DNA of 64,000 nt from Nostoc sp. 'Peltigera membranacea cyanobiont' N6 (GCF_002949735.1 NZ_CP026681.1:7284501-7348500); one strand, 5' to 3'. Shown: positions 8,254 to 17,769, counted from the first letter of the stretch. Translations and numbers: made by a program. Notes: generated by a model from the letters alone, not told the origin.

Positions 8254-9106
8254 AGTTTATGTTCTCCAGTGCTGTTCCAGCAAACTCAATCAAATATATT
8301 CATGTTCCTGTTTAAGATTAAATAACTAAATCATCTGTTTTAATATCTATCGATAGAAATAGTTGATGGATATATATTTAGTAATAAACAATAGATTTCT
8401 GTAACAATGTTTTAATACATCTTAGCTTTTATTAATTAATATTTGAAGAGTTATTTATTTAGGAATTCTCAATATAAAATCTTTTATCTGTTTTTGGAAA
8501 TGTCTAACGAATATTTGTGTATTTAATTACCTTATTCATTGCCGAGAAATAAAAGTAGCTTTTTTCCTGAACTTGATAGCGATCGCTCCGTCCTATAGCA
8601 TTTATATTTGAAGATGCGCTTATAAGAGTTATCTAAACTACAGGCTGTGAGAGCAGACGCATTTGCGGAGCGTCTCCTAGAGAAGGGGCTACTCTAGGAG
8701 TTATCCAACGGATTACCAACAGAGTATTGTCCCTACATGAATCAAGCGCAGCCTCATATAAAACTAGTATCAAAGCATCTGCTGATGAGAATAAAGCTCA
8801 TCAAAAGCATAATAAAATCAACAAATTGTAGAATTAATTACAGCGCAAAATTTGAGCATAAATCAGTGTTAATAGCCACAAAAGCCTGGTTGTTTCTCAG
8901 CTAGGTTTAATACTGTAAAGAAACTCTAAAACACAGTAAGCGATCGCATATCCAATCTGCAATTTTTTCACAAAAAAATTAATCGCCTGCTTAATGTTTT
9001 GTCTTTGCCATTAGAAGGTGTTGTAGGTAGATAGTCTTACTGCTGTAGCTGGACTATCATTACTCATCAAATTCTACCGACCGCATCAACAAATTTTATT
9101 GGCTTT
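8254..9106. other. Long spacer with duplicated segment, no gene seen
   Basis: Contains the second copy of the 120-bp repeat (8509-8632) and a short palindromic repeat region near 8645-8705 (GAGACGC-type and CTAGGAG/CTCCTAG inverted pairs). No coding sequence could be supported. Confidence 0.55.
8509..8632. repeat. Diverged direct repeat, copy 2, upstream of the membrane-protein gene
   Basis: ATATTTGTGTATTTAATTAC, then AGATAAAAG-like, GATAGCGATCGCTCCG and TTTGAAGATGCGCTTATAAG match 7341-7463 in the same order and spacing. I judge identity as roughly three quarters by eye. Confidence 0.6.
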
Positions 9107-9559
9107 ATGCATCGCAGACTCCGCTATTTTTTAATTTTACTATTCTCTGTGATTATTACTACAGTGTGGTGGCCTGTTAATGATTCTGATTGTAATCCCA
9201 AGGCTTTTTTAGCATCAAAAACTACAAAATTCCAGGTACATGCAACTAAGGTTATTATTCAGCCGTGGCGTGGTCGTCATCATATATATGGAATCTTTAT
9301 GATTCCTGATGAATACAAACAAGCCGAGTTTTTTGTGTTAACAGTTGAAGGTGCTGGTAATTACTGTTCAAAACAATTTGGTTATCAAAAAAGCTTTAAT
9401 GATATCTTTGCTGAACCAGGAACTTATCTGGTAAGAAAATTTATTAGAACTCGAACCGCTCTACGGCTTATTTTCCAAGGTTTGTACTTTCAGATCGATG
9501 ATAATAAGAATTGGACGTTGACTTTCCCCGAACTAAAAGCTAGTCAACACAATTCATAA
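9107..9559 (+). CDS. Membrane-anchored hypothetical protein
   Basis: A 150-aa protein with one N-terminal hydrophobic segment (about residues 7-24) acting as signal anchor, then a soluble extracytoplasmic part with two cysteines (residue about 29, SDCNPKAF, and GNYCSKQF) that could form a disulfide. The rest is rich in aromatic and basic residues. No family was recognised. The ATG at 9107 has only a weak upstream Shine-Dalgarno. It is isolated by 850 bp upstream and 370 bp downstream. Composition is like neighbouring genes, so it is probably real. Confidence 0.65.
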   Translation: MHRRLRYFLILLFSVIITTVWWPVNDSDCNPKAFLASKTTKFQVHATKVIIQPWRGRHHIYGIFMIPDEYKQAEFFVLTVEGAGNYCSKQFGYQKSFNDIFAEPGTYLVRKFIRTRTALRLIFQGLYFQIDDNKNWTLTFPELKASQHNS

Positions 9560-9928
9560 TTCATCAGTCAGCTTGGTGGTCAGAGCCAATACATTGGTGA
9601 CTCGTTATAAGCCATTTTTTATTCGGTGAAGTATATGTATGTAGAAAATCTAACCTCCTAATCCCCTTCTCCGAGTGAGAATAACTAAAGGTAGCGAACA
9701 TTCACTTGTTAAAGAATGTGGTATTTCCGAAAAAGCAGAAAGTAAAATTACGTTATCCTTCAATATTAATGTCTGAAGAATTATTTAGACATTCTCAATC
9801 TAAAAAATTTCAAATATAATACAATTCTTAATTTCTATGGGAAAAAGCGTTAATTGTATATACAATTAAACTCAATACAAAAGTTTGTAACCTTTGTAAC
9901 AATTGTCAAAAGTAAAGATAATCAAAAA
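9560..9928. other. Spacer between convergent genes, nothing recognised
   Basis: A/T-rich. A phrase near 9772-9808 (GAAGAATTATTTAGACATTC) resembles one near 8443-8470 (GAAGAGTTATTTATTTAGGA), suggesting another worn dispersed repeat. No gene. Confidence 0.45.
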
Positions 9929-10255
9929 TTAACGCATCCTCACAGCAGTGCCTGTGGCAGTAATCAGCAAAAGAACTCCTGACTGGTCAAGATTGATTGT
10001 ACCAGTATCAATTTCAATCCCGATTACTGCATTCGCTCCTAAACGTTGCGCTCGCTGTTCTAATTCTTCTAGTGCCTTGCGTTGACCCTGCTCAAATAGG
10101 CGCTCGTAGCTAGCAGTGCGTCCACCAATAATATCCCGAATACCAGCCAAAAAGTCCCGCAAGAAATTGCTGCCATAGACTACTTCTGCTGTCACAATAC
10201 CTAAATATGACTCAATCACGGCTCCTTGAATCACATCAGTGGTAGTTATTATCAT
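9929..10255 (-). CDS. YbjQ/UPF0145 family protein
   Basis: A 108-aa protein matching the YbjQ (DUF74) family along its full length. Typical blocks are YLGIVTAEVVYG near residues 17-28, then a helix with the family's E-x-x-A-x-x-LGANAVIGI-type segment (ALEELEQRAQRLGANAVIGI is residues about 61-80), and a terminal strand ending GTAVRM. The family forms homopentamers of unknown function and has been proposed to bind metals. The start at 10255 has a strong AGGAGA site. Single gene. Confidence 0.9.
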   Translation of the reverse strand: MIITTTDVIQGAVIESYLGIVTAEVVYGSNFLRDFLAGIRDIIGGRTASYERLFEQGQRKALEELEQRAQRLGANAVIGIEIDTGTINLDQSGVLLLITATGTAVRMR

Positions 10256-10919
10256 AAATTAGTCTCCTAGATGGCATATTAGGTTGAGATTTGATATTTA
10301 TTATCAAAATATATGTACAAGAATAGTGTGTGTTGATACAGGCTCATCAATATCCTCTTACACAATTGGAGATTACGATCGCAAATGCGCTCTTATTTAT
10401 AGTATTGTCCTAACTAAAGGCTAGGATTTGAAGAGACATTTTGCTTGTTAATTTTATCTTACCGTGTAATGACTAAAGTAGGATGTAAACGTCTGAAAGG
10501 CAGTTTCCTAAAAGATAGTATCAATGACTAAAAATGTGAGAATAATTGAATACAGGGTCAACGAATTATTAAATTAAATCACAAACAGGAATCAATGCTA
10601 AAGTCTCTCAGATTGGAATATTATCTCTCTAGGATTAAGTTAAATCCCTGTAGTTTTTAGAGAATGACACGTATATATACCGATGCCAAACGTGTTGTTT
10701 TGTTATTTTAATGATTTATCTGTAGGGTAACTTCATCTGAACTTGACATCTTACACTTGAATATTCAGTAAAAACTCTGTGGTGTAATGCTGATTGTAAA
10801 GGAAAGATGAGATGAACTATTCACATCTTAATCAATACGAAGAAATACAGTTTTCAAAAGTCCAGATTTTTGTTTTAATGTACAAGAAAAAAGTCCTCTA
10901 AAATTTCAGGAAATTTACT
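10256..10919. other. Spacer between divergent genes, nothing recognised
   Basis: About 660 bp of A/T-rich DNA serving as promoter region for the YbjQ gene and the TPR gene. No repeat family, RNA or frame was recognised. Confidence 0.5.
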
Positions 10920-11600
10920 GTGTACAAGCCTACATCATTTGTGTTTAGCGTGGTGTTACTAGGATGTTTTGCCTTCACTATACCTTCAGTGGCTCAGGCT
11001 CAGGTATTAGTGGCGCAAGCTAAAAACCCACAATTGAAGGAACTACTAGAAGAAGGACGGAGATTAGTGGATGGTGGAGATTATGGTGGTGCGATCGCAG
11101 TTTATCAGCAAGCAGCTAGCCTAGATCCCAAAAATGCTAAAATCCATTCAGGTATTGGCTACTTATACGCTCAACAGGGAAATTACCAGGCAGCACTAAC
11201 ATCTTATCGTCGGGCGATCGCCATCAACCCTAACAATAGTGATTTTTACTACGCTGTAGGTTACATCAAAGCCAATTTAGGAGACACACCTGGGGCAAAA
11301 GAAGGCTACCGTCGGGCCATACAACTGAACCGTAACAACGTTAACGCCTATTTAGGATTGGCTGTTACCCAATCCCGGATGGGAGACTATAGTGCTGCTA
11401 CCTGGGCATACCAACAAGCAATCGACTTGGATAAGAACAATGCCCAAACTTATGAGTTGATGGGTTCAATGTATAAACAGCGACGACAAGCGAAACTTGC
11501 CAACAGTTCGCTTCAAAAAGCCCGCGACTTATACAAGCGGCGCAATGACTCAGCAGGAGTAGACAGAGTAGAAGCCATGCTGCGACAGTTAGGAGGATGA
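10920..11600 (+). CDS. Exported tetratricopeptide-repeat protein
   Basis: A 226-aa protein beginning at a GTG preceded by CAGGAAA. Residues 1-27 form a signal peptide (FVFSVVLLGCFAFTIP, cleavage after VAQAQ-like segment). The rest is four to five TPR units with the usual G-Y/A-F-P spacing: GDYGGAIAVYQQAASLDP, GNYQAALTSYRRAIAINP, GDTPGAKEGYRRAIQLN, GDYSAATWAYQQAIDLD and a final degenerate unit. TPRs mediate protein-protein contacts; partner unknown. It converges on the ABC ATPase gene, with only two bases between the stops. Confidence 0.88.
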   Translation: MYKPTSFVFSVVLLGCFAFTIPSVAQAQVLVAQAKNPQLKELLEEGRRLVDGGDYGGAIAVYQQAASLDPKNAKIHSGIGYLYAQQGNYQAALTSYRRAIAINPNNSDFYYAVGYIKANLGDTPGAKEGYRRAIQLNRNNVNAYLGLAVTQSRMGDYSAATWAYQQAIDLDKNNAQTYELMGSMYKQRRQAKLANSSLQKARDLYKRRNDSAGVDRVEAMLRQLGG

Positions 11601-11602
11601 GG

Positions 11603-12505
11603 TTAATCTAACTTGCGTCCCGTTAATTCCACAAAAATATCTTCCAGGTTAGAGGGACGCACCATCATTCCGGTTTTATCGGGCTGTTCATTCAAGTAGA
11701 TATTCGCTTCTTCTAAAGATGGGAAAAACAAATATTCCCAACTACGCGCACTATCAGTCCCCACTTCAGACAAACCCAATTGCTTCATCACCAAACCTTC
11801 ACCGTGAACAGAACGGAGTTGTTGTAAAGTTCCTAAAGAAATCAGCCTACCGCCATCCATAATACCGATGCGTCCTGGCTTAGTAGAGCCAAAAGCATCG
11901 CACAAAAATTCGACCTCATCCATATAATGGGTCGTCAGTAGCATCGTCATCCCTTGTTTATTTAAATCCCGAATAATTTCCCAGATTCGTCGCCTGGTTT
12001 GGGGGTCTAGTCCTACGGTTGGTTCATCTAAAAACAGAATTTGTGGTTGATGCAATAAAGCTCTCGCAATCTGCAACCGTCGTTTCATACCCCCAGATAG
12101 GGTTTTTACCAAATCATCACGTTTTTCTGCTAGCTCAACATACTCTAGGCATTGATTAATCAGTTTTTGTCGTTGTGGGTTACTAATGTGATGTAGTCTC
12201 CCATGCAGTTCCATATTTTCCCAAACGCTTAAATCGTTATCTACACTGATTTGCTGCAAGACTACACCAATACTTTGTTTTGCTAGCATTGCTTGGCTCG
12301 TTACATCATATCCACCGACTTCTATCCGTCCTTGGGACGGTTTCGTGAGTGTAGTCAGCATCCGAATTGTGGTTGATTTCCCCGCACCGTTCGGGCCAAG
12401 TAGAGCAAATATCTCCCCCGCTTCAATTTTGAATGACAGGTCATTAACTACAGGTACATTGTTATAAAACTTGTAGACGTTTTCTAGAAAGACAGCAGCA
12501 GTCAT
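11603..12505 (-). CDS. ABC transporter ATP-binding protein (DrrA/NatA-like)
   Basis: A 300-aa nucleotide-binding subunit. Walker A is LLGPNGAGKST (about residues 35-45), the signature is LSGGMKRRLQIARAL, Walker B is ILFLDEPTVGLDP, and the switch His is in TTHYMDE. The C-terminal 70 residues match the extension of the daunorubicin-resistance (DrrA) subgroup, which energises small-molecule export with a separate DrrB-type permease. No permease gene is adjacent on either side, so its membrane partner must be encoded elsewhere. The two-base gap to the TPR stop implies overlapping 3' ends. Confidence 0.9.
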   Translation of the reverse strand: MTAAVFLENVYKFYNNVPVVNDLSFKIEAGEIFALLGPNGAGKSTTIRMLTTLTKPSQGRIEVGGYDVTSQAMLAKQSIGVVLQQISVDNDLSVWENMELHGRLHHISNPQRQKLINQCLEYVELAEKRDDLVKTLSGGMKRRLQIARALLHQPQILFLDEPTVGLDPQTRRRIWEIIRDLNKQGMTMLLTTHYMDEVEFLCDAFGSTKPGRIGIMDGGRLISLGTLQQLRSVHGEGLVMKQLGLSEVGTDSARSWEYLFFPSLEEANIYLNEQPDKTGMMVRPSNLEDIFVELTGRKLD

Positions 12506-12590
12506 GGTCGCTTTGTTCCAATTAGAAATTTAAAATCACTTCAGTATTGATATCGATTAAGTACGGTGCTGAATCCCCTTCTTAATTGTC

Positions 12591-12617
12591 CCTCCTGCCT
12601 CCTGCCTCCTGCCTCCT
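12591..12617. repeat. Heptanucleotide tandem repeat (CTCCTGC)n
   Basis: Nearly four copies of the 7-bp unit CTCCTGC. Short tandem heptamers of this kind are established features of heterocyst-forming cyanobacterial genomes. Confidence 0.8.
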
Positions 12618-12618
12618 T

Positions 12619-12686
12619 CAACGGGGGATTTAGGGGGATCTAAAAGTATTTGATACATCACTAAGGACTTTTCAAATATCCTCTTA
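12619..12686. mobile_element. Family A element, right half only, touching DUF389 stop codon
   Basis: GGGGGATTTAGGGGGATCTA followed by a 40-bp A/T-rich stretch and ACTTTTCAAATATCCTCTTA matches the right half of the element at 469-625 in order and spacing. The left half is replaced by the heptamer array. The final TTA is the stop codon (TAA) of the minus-strand DUF389 gene. Confidence 0.55.
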
Positions 12687-13685
12687 AGGTGTGGGTTCAG
12701 AACGTCGAATTTCTTCTACTTGACCAACTTCAAAAATTAGAGTGAATGGTTGCCCCATTTCTTGTTTAATAAATTCTTCTAATAATTCTACTTGCCGAGG
12801 TGTGACAGGTTCCCTTGCTCGAACACTCAGCCGGACTTCTGGAGGATTTGTCAACCAATTGGTATTACTGTTAATTAACTGCAATCGCCCAAAGGTGACG
12901 GTTCGGTTCAATAATGCTTTTCGCAAGCTGGTTTCTAGTTGCGCTTGTCGTACAAGTCGGGCAAAACTTACTCCCAAGGGAATTATCAGGATAGCTGTTA
13001 AAGCCATAGTCCAAATTAGGGGTTGACGCGCCCGCGCCATTGAAGTGCAACCTGCTATCACGAATGTCACCATACAGGAGAGGGCAATACCTAATAAGTT
13101 GGTGAGATAAAGTAGGGTTGCCCCCAAACTGAGTGACCAATTCCCTTGTGCCAAGCCTAAGCCAATCACACAGATGGGAGGCATGAGAGCAACAGCGATC
13201 GCAGTTCCTGCTAAACTACCAGAGATTTTCGTCTCTATTTTGGCGTAACCACTGATACCACCAGCCGCTACCGCAATTCCCAAATCTAACAATGTTGGTC
13301 TGGAACGAGCCAGCACTTCACTACCATAACTAGGCAACCCTACCAGCAAACCCAGAGTTGAGGCGATCGCTATTGCTAATACTGTGCCCACTGCTACAGC
13401 AACTACTCCCTTGCGAAATAAAGTAATATCTGCTTGCAAAGCACCAAAAGCTAACCCACGAATCGGCAACATCAGAGGGGCAATAATCATTGCGCCGATA
13501 ATCACGGCTGCACTGTCAGATAATAAACCCAAAGTTGCGATCGCACAGGAGCTAATAATCAAAATTATGTAAGCTGAGTCTAAGGCTGATTCAGCCAGCA
13601 AATCTGTTTGTAGCTGTTGGAGTTGTTCTGGCTGCGAACCCCGACGGCGGAAATTTTTAAAGCGGTCTCGAATGTTATTACCCAA
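12684..13685 (-). CDS. DUF389 family membrane protein
   Basis: A 333-aa polytopic protein. Residues about 35-250 hold six to seven hydrophobic helices. The conserved core includes DSAAVIIGAMIIAPLMLPI, the Pro/Gly/Ser-rich IAVAAGGISGYAK and IAVALMPPICVIG, matching DUF389 (TIGR00341-like). The soluble C-terminus (about 265-333) is a predicted alpha/beta domain. Function is unknown; transport is a guess. The stop codon lies in a family A repeat remnant and the preceding residues SEPTP are close to the end of the family's usual length. Divergent from the Na+/H+ antiporter gene with a 130-bp shared spacer, which hints at joint regulation without proving it. Confidence 0.88.
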   Translation of the reverse strand: MGNNIRDRFKNFRRRGSQPEQLQQLQTDLLAESALDSAYIILIISSCAIATLGLLSDSAAVIIGAMIIAPLMLPIRGLAFGALQADITLFRKGVVAVAVGTVLAIAIASTLGLLVGLPSYGSEVLARSRPTLLDLGIAVAAGGISGYAKIETKISGSLAGTAIAVALMPPICVIGLGLAQGNWSLSLGATLLYLTNLLGIALSCMVTFVIAGCTSMARARQPLIWTMALTAILIIPLGVSFARLVRQAQLETSLRKALLNRTVTFGRLQLINSNTNWLTNPPEVRLSVRAREPVTPRQVELLEEFIKQEMGQPFTLIFEVGQVEEIRRSEPTP

Positions 13686-13817
13686 GACCTTCCTCCTAAA
13701 TGCTCGGTTAACTGTAAAATCTTCATTCTCTGCTAACTCAAAGTGTTACGTTGAGCCGATGTCATCTGAAAATAGTCAGATGAGAATCAATGCAAAATTA
13801 TACCAGGAATATCTTTA

Positions 13818-15383
13818 ATGGTGTTTGAATCAGCGATCGCCGAGGAAGTGATTACAAATAATCTCAAGCAGTTTCTGTTGGTACTTTCGGTGTCTCTAGG
13901 TGTGGCAACACTACCGCAGGTATTTAGCTGGTTTCGCAATATCCCTTACACCTTGCTACTGGTGATTGTTGGGTTAGGTTTGGCGTTTGTGGATGTTCGT
14001 TTAGTAACCCTTTCCCCGGAATTAATTTTGTTTATTTTTTTACCACCGTTGTTATTTGAAGCCGCCTGGAATTTGAAATGGGCAGAACTGAAGCGGGATT
14101 TAGTACCAATTTGCTTGTATGCAGTGTTCGGGGTGGTAATTGCGATCGTCGGGGTAGCGATCGCTCTCAATCAATTCATTGGTATTTCCCTAACTACAGC
14201 TTTACTGATCGCCGCCAGCCTATCTGCAACCGATCCGGTTTCTGTCACCGCTTTGTTCCGTCAACTCGGTGTAGGTAGTCGTCTTACCACCTTAATGGAA
14301 GGCGAAAGCCTATTCAATGATGGTATGGCTGTAGTTGCTTTTGGTTTTTTGGTTGCCTTATCTTTGGGAACTGTGGAATTGGAATTCCAGCCCATCTTAT
14401 TGCAGTTATTTACAGTTGTTGGCATCGGTGTAGGGGTGGGGGCTTTCATTGGGTTTGGCATTTCCTACCTCACCCAGCGCTTCGATTTGCCTTTAGTGGA
14501 GCAATCCTTAACCCTAGTTTCCGCCTACGGCACTTACCTAATTATTGAAGACTTGGGCGGTTCTGGAGTAATTGGGGTTGTCACCACAGGTTTGATTTTA
14601 GGTAACTTTGGCTCTCGTATCGGTATGAATCCCCGCACGCGGGTTATTGTCTCCGAATTTTGGGAATTTTTGGCGTTCTTTGTTAACTCCATTGTCTTCT
14701 TGCTGATTGGCGACCAAATACGCTTTGCTAGTTTGGGCGAAAACCTGCAAATCATTATGGTGACAGTGGCAGCCATGATTTTGATGCGAGCAGTTGCTAT
14801 TTTGATTCTCACCAAATTTAGTACTAGCATCACCAAGTCGGACATTTCTTTACCAGAACAAACTATTTTATGGTGGGGTGGGTTACGCGGTTCCGTTTCC
14901 ATTGCCCTGGCATTGAGTGTATCGACAATACTACCAGAGCGAGAAAAAATTATTGCAACAGTATTTGGAGTAGTTTTATTTACTCTCCTTGTTCAGGGAT
15001 TGACCATCAAACCTTTGCTAGAAAAACTCAATTTGCTAGGTGATGCACCCTTACGCGAGCAATATTTAGAATTAGTTGCCCGTCATGTTGCCTTAGAACG
15101 CGTTCTGCAACATCTCCAGGCAGACCAACGCCCTGGCATTGACCCAGAATTTCGCCGCTACCAGGAGACACTAATAAAAGGGGAACTTGCAGATTTACGC
15201 ATGGAAATTGATGAATTACAGCAAGAGTCCCCCAATCTTCAAAGCTTTACAACAGAGCAATTTCGAGGAGAACTGCTGGCAATTGAGGCAGATACTTATG
15301 CAGAATTTGTCAAGTCTGGTAGGTTAAATAAGGAATTAGGATCTATGCTTGAGGATGTTTTGCCGAATAATCAACAAGGTTGA
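13818..15383 (+). CDS. Na+/H+ antiporter, CPA1 (NhaP) family
   Basis: A 521-aa antiporter. About twelve transmembrane helices span residues 12-410, followed by a soluble C-terminal tail of about 110 residues. Diagnostic blocks are the helix with FLPPLLFEAAWN, SATDPVSVTALF (the ATDP unwound segment whose Asp takes part in cation binding), EGESLFNDGMAVVAF (the ND pair of electroneutral/CPA1 exchangers) and WWGGLRGSVSIALA. It exchanges cytoplasmic Na+ for H+ across the plasma membrane. The start is the ATG at 13818. It diverges from the DUF389 gene and converges with the aldo/keto reductase. Confidence 0.92.
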   Translation: MVFESAIAEEVITNNLKQFLLVLSVSLGVATLPQVFSWFRNIPYTLLLVIVGLGLAFVDVRLVTLSPELILFIFLPPLLFEAAWNLKWAELKRDLVPICLYAVFGVVIAIVGVAIALNQFIGISLTTALLIAASLSATDPVSVTALFRQLGVGSRLTTLMEGESLFNDGMAVVAFGFLVALSLGTVELEFQPILLQLFTVVGIGVGVGAFIGFGISYLTQRFDLPLVEQSLTLVSAYGTYLIIEDLGGSGVIGVVTTGLILGNFGSRIGMNPRTRVIVSEFWEFLAFFVNSIVFLLIGDQIRFASLGENLQIIMVTVAAMILMRAVAILILTKFSTSITKSDISLPEQTILWWGGLRGSVSIALALSVSTILPEREKIIATVFGVVLFTLLVQGLTIKPLLEKLNLLGDAPLREQYLELVARHVALERVLQHLQADQRPGIDPEFRRYQETLIKGELADLRMEIDELQQESPNLQSFTTEQFRGELLAIEADTYAEFVKSGRLNKELGSMLEDVLPNNQQG

Positions 15384-15416
15384 CCTCTCCCCGTCCATTT
15401 ATGGGCTATTTTTGCT

Positions 15417-15437
15417 CGGCCAATCAATAATTGGCCG
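15417..15437. terminator. Hairpin between convergent genes, possible terminator
   Basis: CGGCCAAT and ATTGGCCG form a perfect 8-bp stem with loop CAATA. No T run follows on either strand, so this may be a repeat or a processing hairpin and not an intrinsic terminator. Confidence 0.35.
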
Positions 15438-15525
15438 GCCATAGGTCGGTTAACCCCTTCCCTGCGGGATACTACGCGAACAGGGAATTAAAATTGATTT
15501 TACTCCCTTCAACAATTAGGCTGTT

Positions 15526-16533
15526 CTACTTAGTTTGAAAGATATTTTGTACCATTTTTTTGTCTGTATTTGCCGCTGCCCTATCCAATTCTGCAATTTC
15601 ACTGACATTTAATTGCCAACCTAACGCACCAATATTCTCCCTCGCCTGTTCCACACTCTTTGCTCCAGGGATGGGAATGGTTCCTTTAGAGATGCACCAA
15701 TTAATTGCTACCTGTGACATGGTTTTGTTTCTGAACTGTGCCACCTCTTGCAAACATAGCAGAAGCGATTTGGTGCCAGAAGGCGCTTCGTGTCTACGCA
15801 TTCCCGTTAATATCTGCCTAAATAACAAACCTCGGATACCTTTGGGTAAAGGGCCTTGCTCAGAGTATTTTCCTGTCAGTAGTCCTAAAGCTAGAGGGCT
15901 GTAGGCAATCAATTTAATTCCCAACTCATCACAAAGGTCTTTCAGTCCCAATTGGGTGACAGGATATGTAGACAATAAAGAGTATTGAACTTGCAGACTA
16001 GTAATAGGAACGCCTCGTTCTGCAAACTTTTTTTGCACTTGTTTGAGCCGTTTAGGCCCATAGTTAGATAGCCCCACTCCTTTAACTAGTCCTTGCTCAT
16101 ACAAATCGGCAAGACCATCTAACAGCCCTCTCTCTTGCCAAGGAGCATAATTTGCTGTTGACCAGTGCATTTGTACCAAATCTACGTTTTTCCCCAGGCG
16201 TTGGGCAGATGACTTGCAAGCCCTTACCATTGAGTTGCGTGTCCATCTCCACGGGTAAGCAGCAAGTTTAGTCGCAATACAAATATTTTCTTTGTTTGAA
16301 CCTACATATTCTTGGTTAAATCGTCCCAGCAGTAACTCACTTCGACCATTCAATCTCCCAGTTCCGTAAGAATCACCCGTATCAAATAAAGTCACACCGT
16401 TGTTTACGCAAAGGTTAAACACCGCTTGCAACTGGTCATCCATACTTTCGTCATATCCCCAAAGCAGTTGGTTGCCCCAGGCCCAAGTCCCGCAGCCCAT
16501 ACTTGGAAGGGAGAGTTTTTGGAGAGTCTGCAT
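15526..16533 (-). CDS. Aldo/keto reductase
   Basis: A 335-aa NAD(P)H-dependent reductase of the AKR TIM-barrel superfamily. The catalytic tetrad is visible as Asp51 and Tyr56 (FDTGDSYGTG), Lys89 (CIATKL) and His123 (VQMHW). The barrel continues with GVGLSNYG and the C-terminal cofactor segment IPIPGAKSVEQARENIGAL. The carbonyl substrate is unknown. Start at 16533 is preceded by AGAGAG. Transcribed towards the antiporter gene; no operon partner. Confidence 0.92.
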   Translation of the reverse strand: MQTLQKLSLPSMGCGTWAWGNQLLWGYDESMDDQLQAVFNLCVNNGVTLFDTGDSYGTGRLNGRSELLLGRFNQEYVGSNKENICIATKLAAYPWRWTRNSMVRACKSSAQRLGKNVDLVQMHWSTANYAPWQERGLLDGLADLYEQGLVKGVGLSNYGPKRLKQVQKKFAERGVPITSLQVQYSLLSTYPVTQLGLKDLCDELGIKLIAYSPLALGLLTGKYSEQGPLPKGIRGLLFRQILTGMRRHEAPSGTKSLLLCLQEVAQFRNKTMSQVAINWCISKGTIPIPGAKSVEQARENIGALGWQLNVSEIAELDRAAANTDKKMVQNIFQTK

Positions 16534-16781
16534 CTTTGCTCTCTGTAGATTGCTTTATTAATTATCAGGTATATAGCAGGTATTAATACGCGAGTTGTAT
16601 GATTAGCAGGCAAATGAAGAGAACCTTCTAGCACTCGTGCATCGTTAACTATTTTGGTTTAAAAGTTTACAAAAGTTAGGGACGTTCTCTAAAGTAGTCT
16701 CGCTACTTTAATTATTGGGCAAACAAAGCCCAAGCACATATATTTTTAGTCGGTTACTAAAAGCAACTTAAGCACCAACCA

Positions 16782-17285
16782 TTAGGATATTGTCGAATTT
16801 GCAAGAAGCCAAGCTTTCTGAGTCCAGGCATTATTTAATAACCCAACCTCTGGCACTTTGAATTCAAACAAATGAGGTGGTGATTGTAGCAATAAGGACG
16901 AACCTTTATCATGAGCCTCAACTAAGTTAACTATCCAGGGAAGAAAGTCTAAAATTTCTTTTGGTAGTACAGTTAACTCGAAATCCCACACTAAATTAAG
17001 ACCGCGACAGACTTGTCCTTTTCTGAATGTCGCCACTCTCCCAGCACTCTTATTTATAGCTAGTCGAAGAATGAATGGGCGGAGGGGGACAAATTCATCA
17101 GGTGCTGTATAAGCATATACATTTACATAGTTCAGTCTTTCCCTACGATCCATCCAAGATGCGATCGGTGAATTACTACTATAAGATGTACCAGTTATGC
17201 TCACCGGCATATTCATAGTAGCAGCAAAGTTACAGTAAAACTTATGCCTTAGTTCGCTAACAATATGTTTAGCTTCTGGGTTCAT
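16782..17285 (-). CDS. Hypothetical protein, 167 aa
   Basis: No family recognised. The protein is soluble-looking, with a central ERLNYVNVYAYTAPDEFVPL segment and a conserved-looking C-terminus (LWDFELTVLPKEIL region, then WTQKAWLLA). It has a single Cys. The start at 17285 is ATG; a Shine-Dalgarno is not evident. It lies upstream of nothing on its strand except the reductase, 250 bp away, so it is probably its own unit. Codon use resembles neighbours, which together with length supports a real gene. Confidence 0.6.
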   Translation of the reverse strand: MNPEAKHIVSELRHKFYCNFAATMNMPVSITGTSYSSNSPIASWMDRRERLNYVNVYAYTAPDEFVPLRPFILRLAINKSAGRVATFRKGQVCRGLNLVWDFELTVLPKEILDFLPWIVNLVEAHDKGSSLLLQSPPHLFEFKVPEVGLLNNAWTQKAWLLANSTIS

Positions 17286-17404
17286 GGTTGCTACACTTAT
17301 AAAAAACTATACCTACGGTAAGCTATGCGTTAGCATAACTTCATAAAAGAAATTTATAATCAATAATCAATTGCAGAAACTTCTCTTACGCCAGTCAATA
17401 AAAG

Positions 17405-17432
17405 CAAAAAAGGCAGACGCTTTATCTGCCCT
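17405..17432 (-). terminator. Intrinsic terminator of the Rbp gene
   Basis: On the minus strand GGCAGA and TCTGCC enclose a short loop and are followed by a run of six T. It lies 35 bp past the rbp stop. Confidence 0.8.
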
Positions 17433-17466
17433 CAAGACCTTAGAGTTAAACTCTTACTTTTAGACC

Positions 17467-17769
17467 TTAATAGCGGCGAGAGGAACCACCATCACCACCT
17501 CGTCTACCGCCAGAGGAACCTCCATCAGTCTTGGGTTTAGCTTTATTAACTTTTAAGCTCCGACCCATCCACTCAGCATTATCAAGGGCTTCAATTGCTG
17601 CTGTTTCTTGTGCGTCTGATTCCATTTCTACAAAGCCGAAACCTCTCATTCGACCTGTTTCTCGGTCGATAGGCAATTGAACATTTTTTACCGTTCCGTA
17701 TTCTGCAAAAACGTGCCGGAGGTCATCTTCTTTAACCTCGTAAGATAGATTACCGACGTAAATTGACAT
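17467..17769 (-). CDS. Rbp RNA-binding protein (RRM, glycine-rich tail)
   Basis: A 100-aa protein with a single RNA-recognition motif: RNP-2 is IYVGNL (residues 3-8) and RNP-1 is RGFGFVEM (about 42-49). Residues 82-100 form a Gly/Arg/Ser tail (GGRRGGDGG). These are the features of the cyanobacterial Rbp family, several of which are cold-induced, bind U-rich RNA and affect mRNA localisation. A GGAGACA site precedes the ATG at 17769. The 390-bp upstream region probably carries a long 5' leader, as known for cold-regulated members, but no element could be defined. Which paralog this is cannot be told. Confidence 0.93.
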   Translation of the reverse strand: MSIYVGNLSYEVKEDDLRHVFAEYGTVKNVQLPIDRETGRMRGFGFVEMESDAQETAAIEALDNAEWMGRSLKVNKAKPKTDGGSSGGRRGGDGGSSRRY

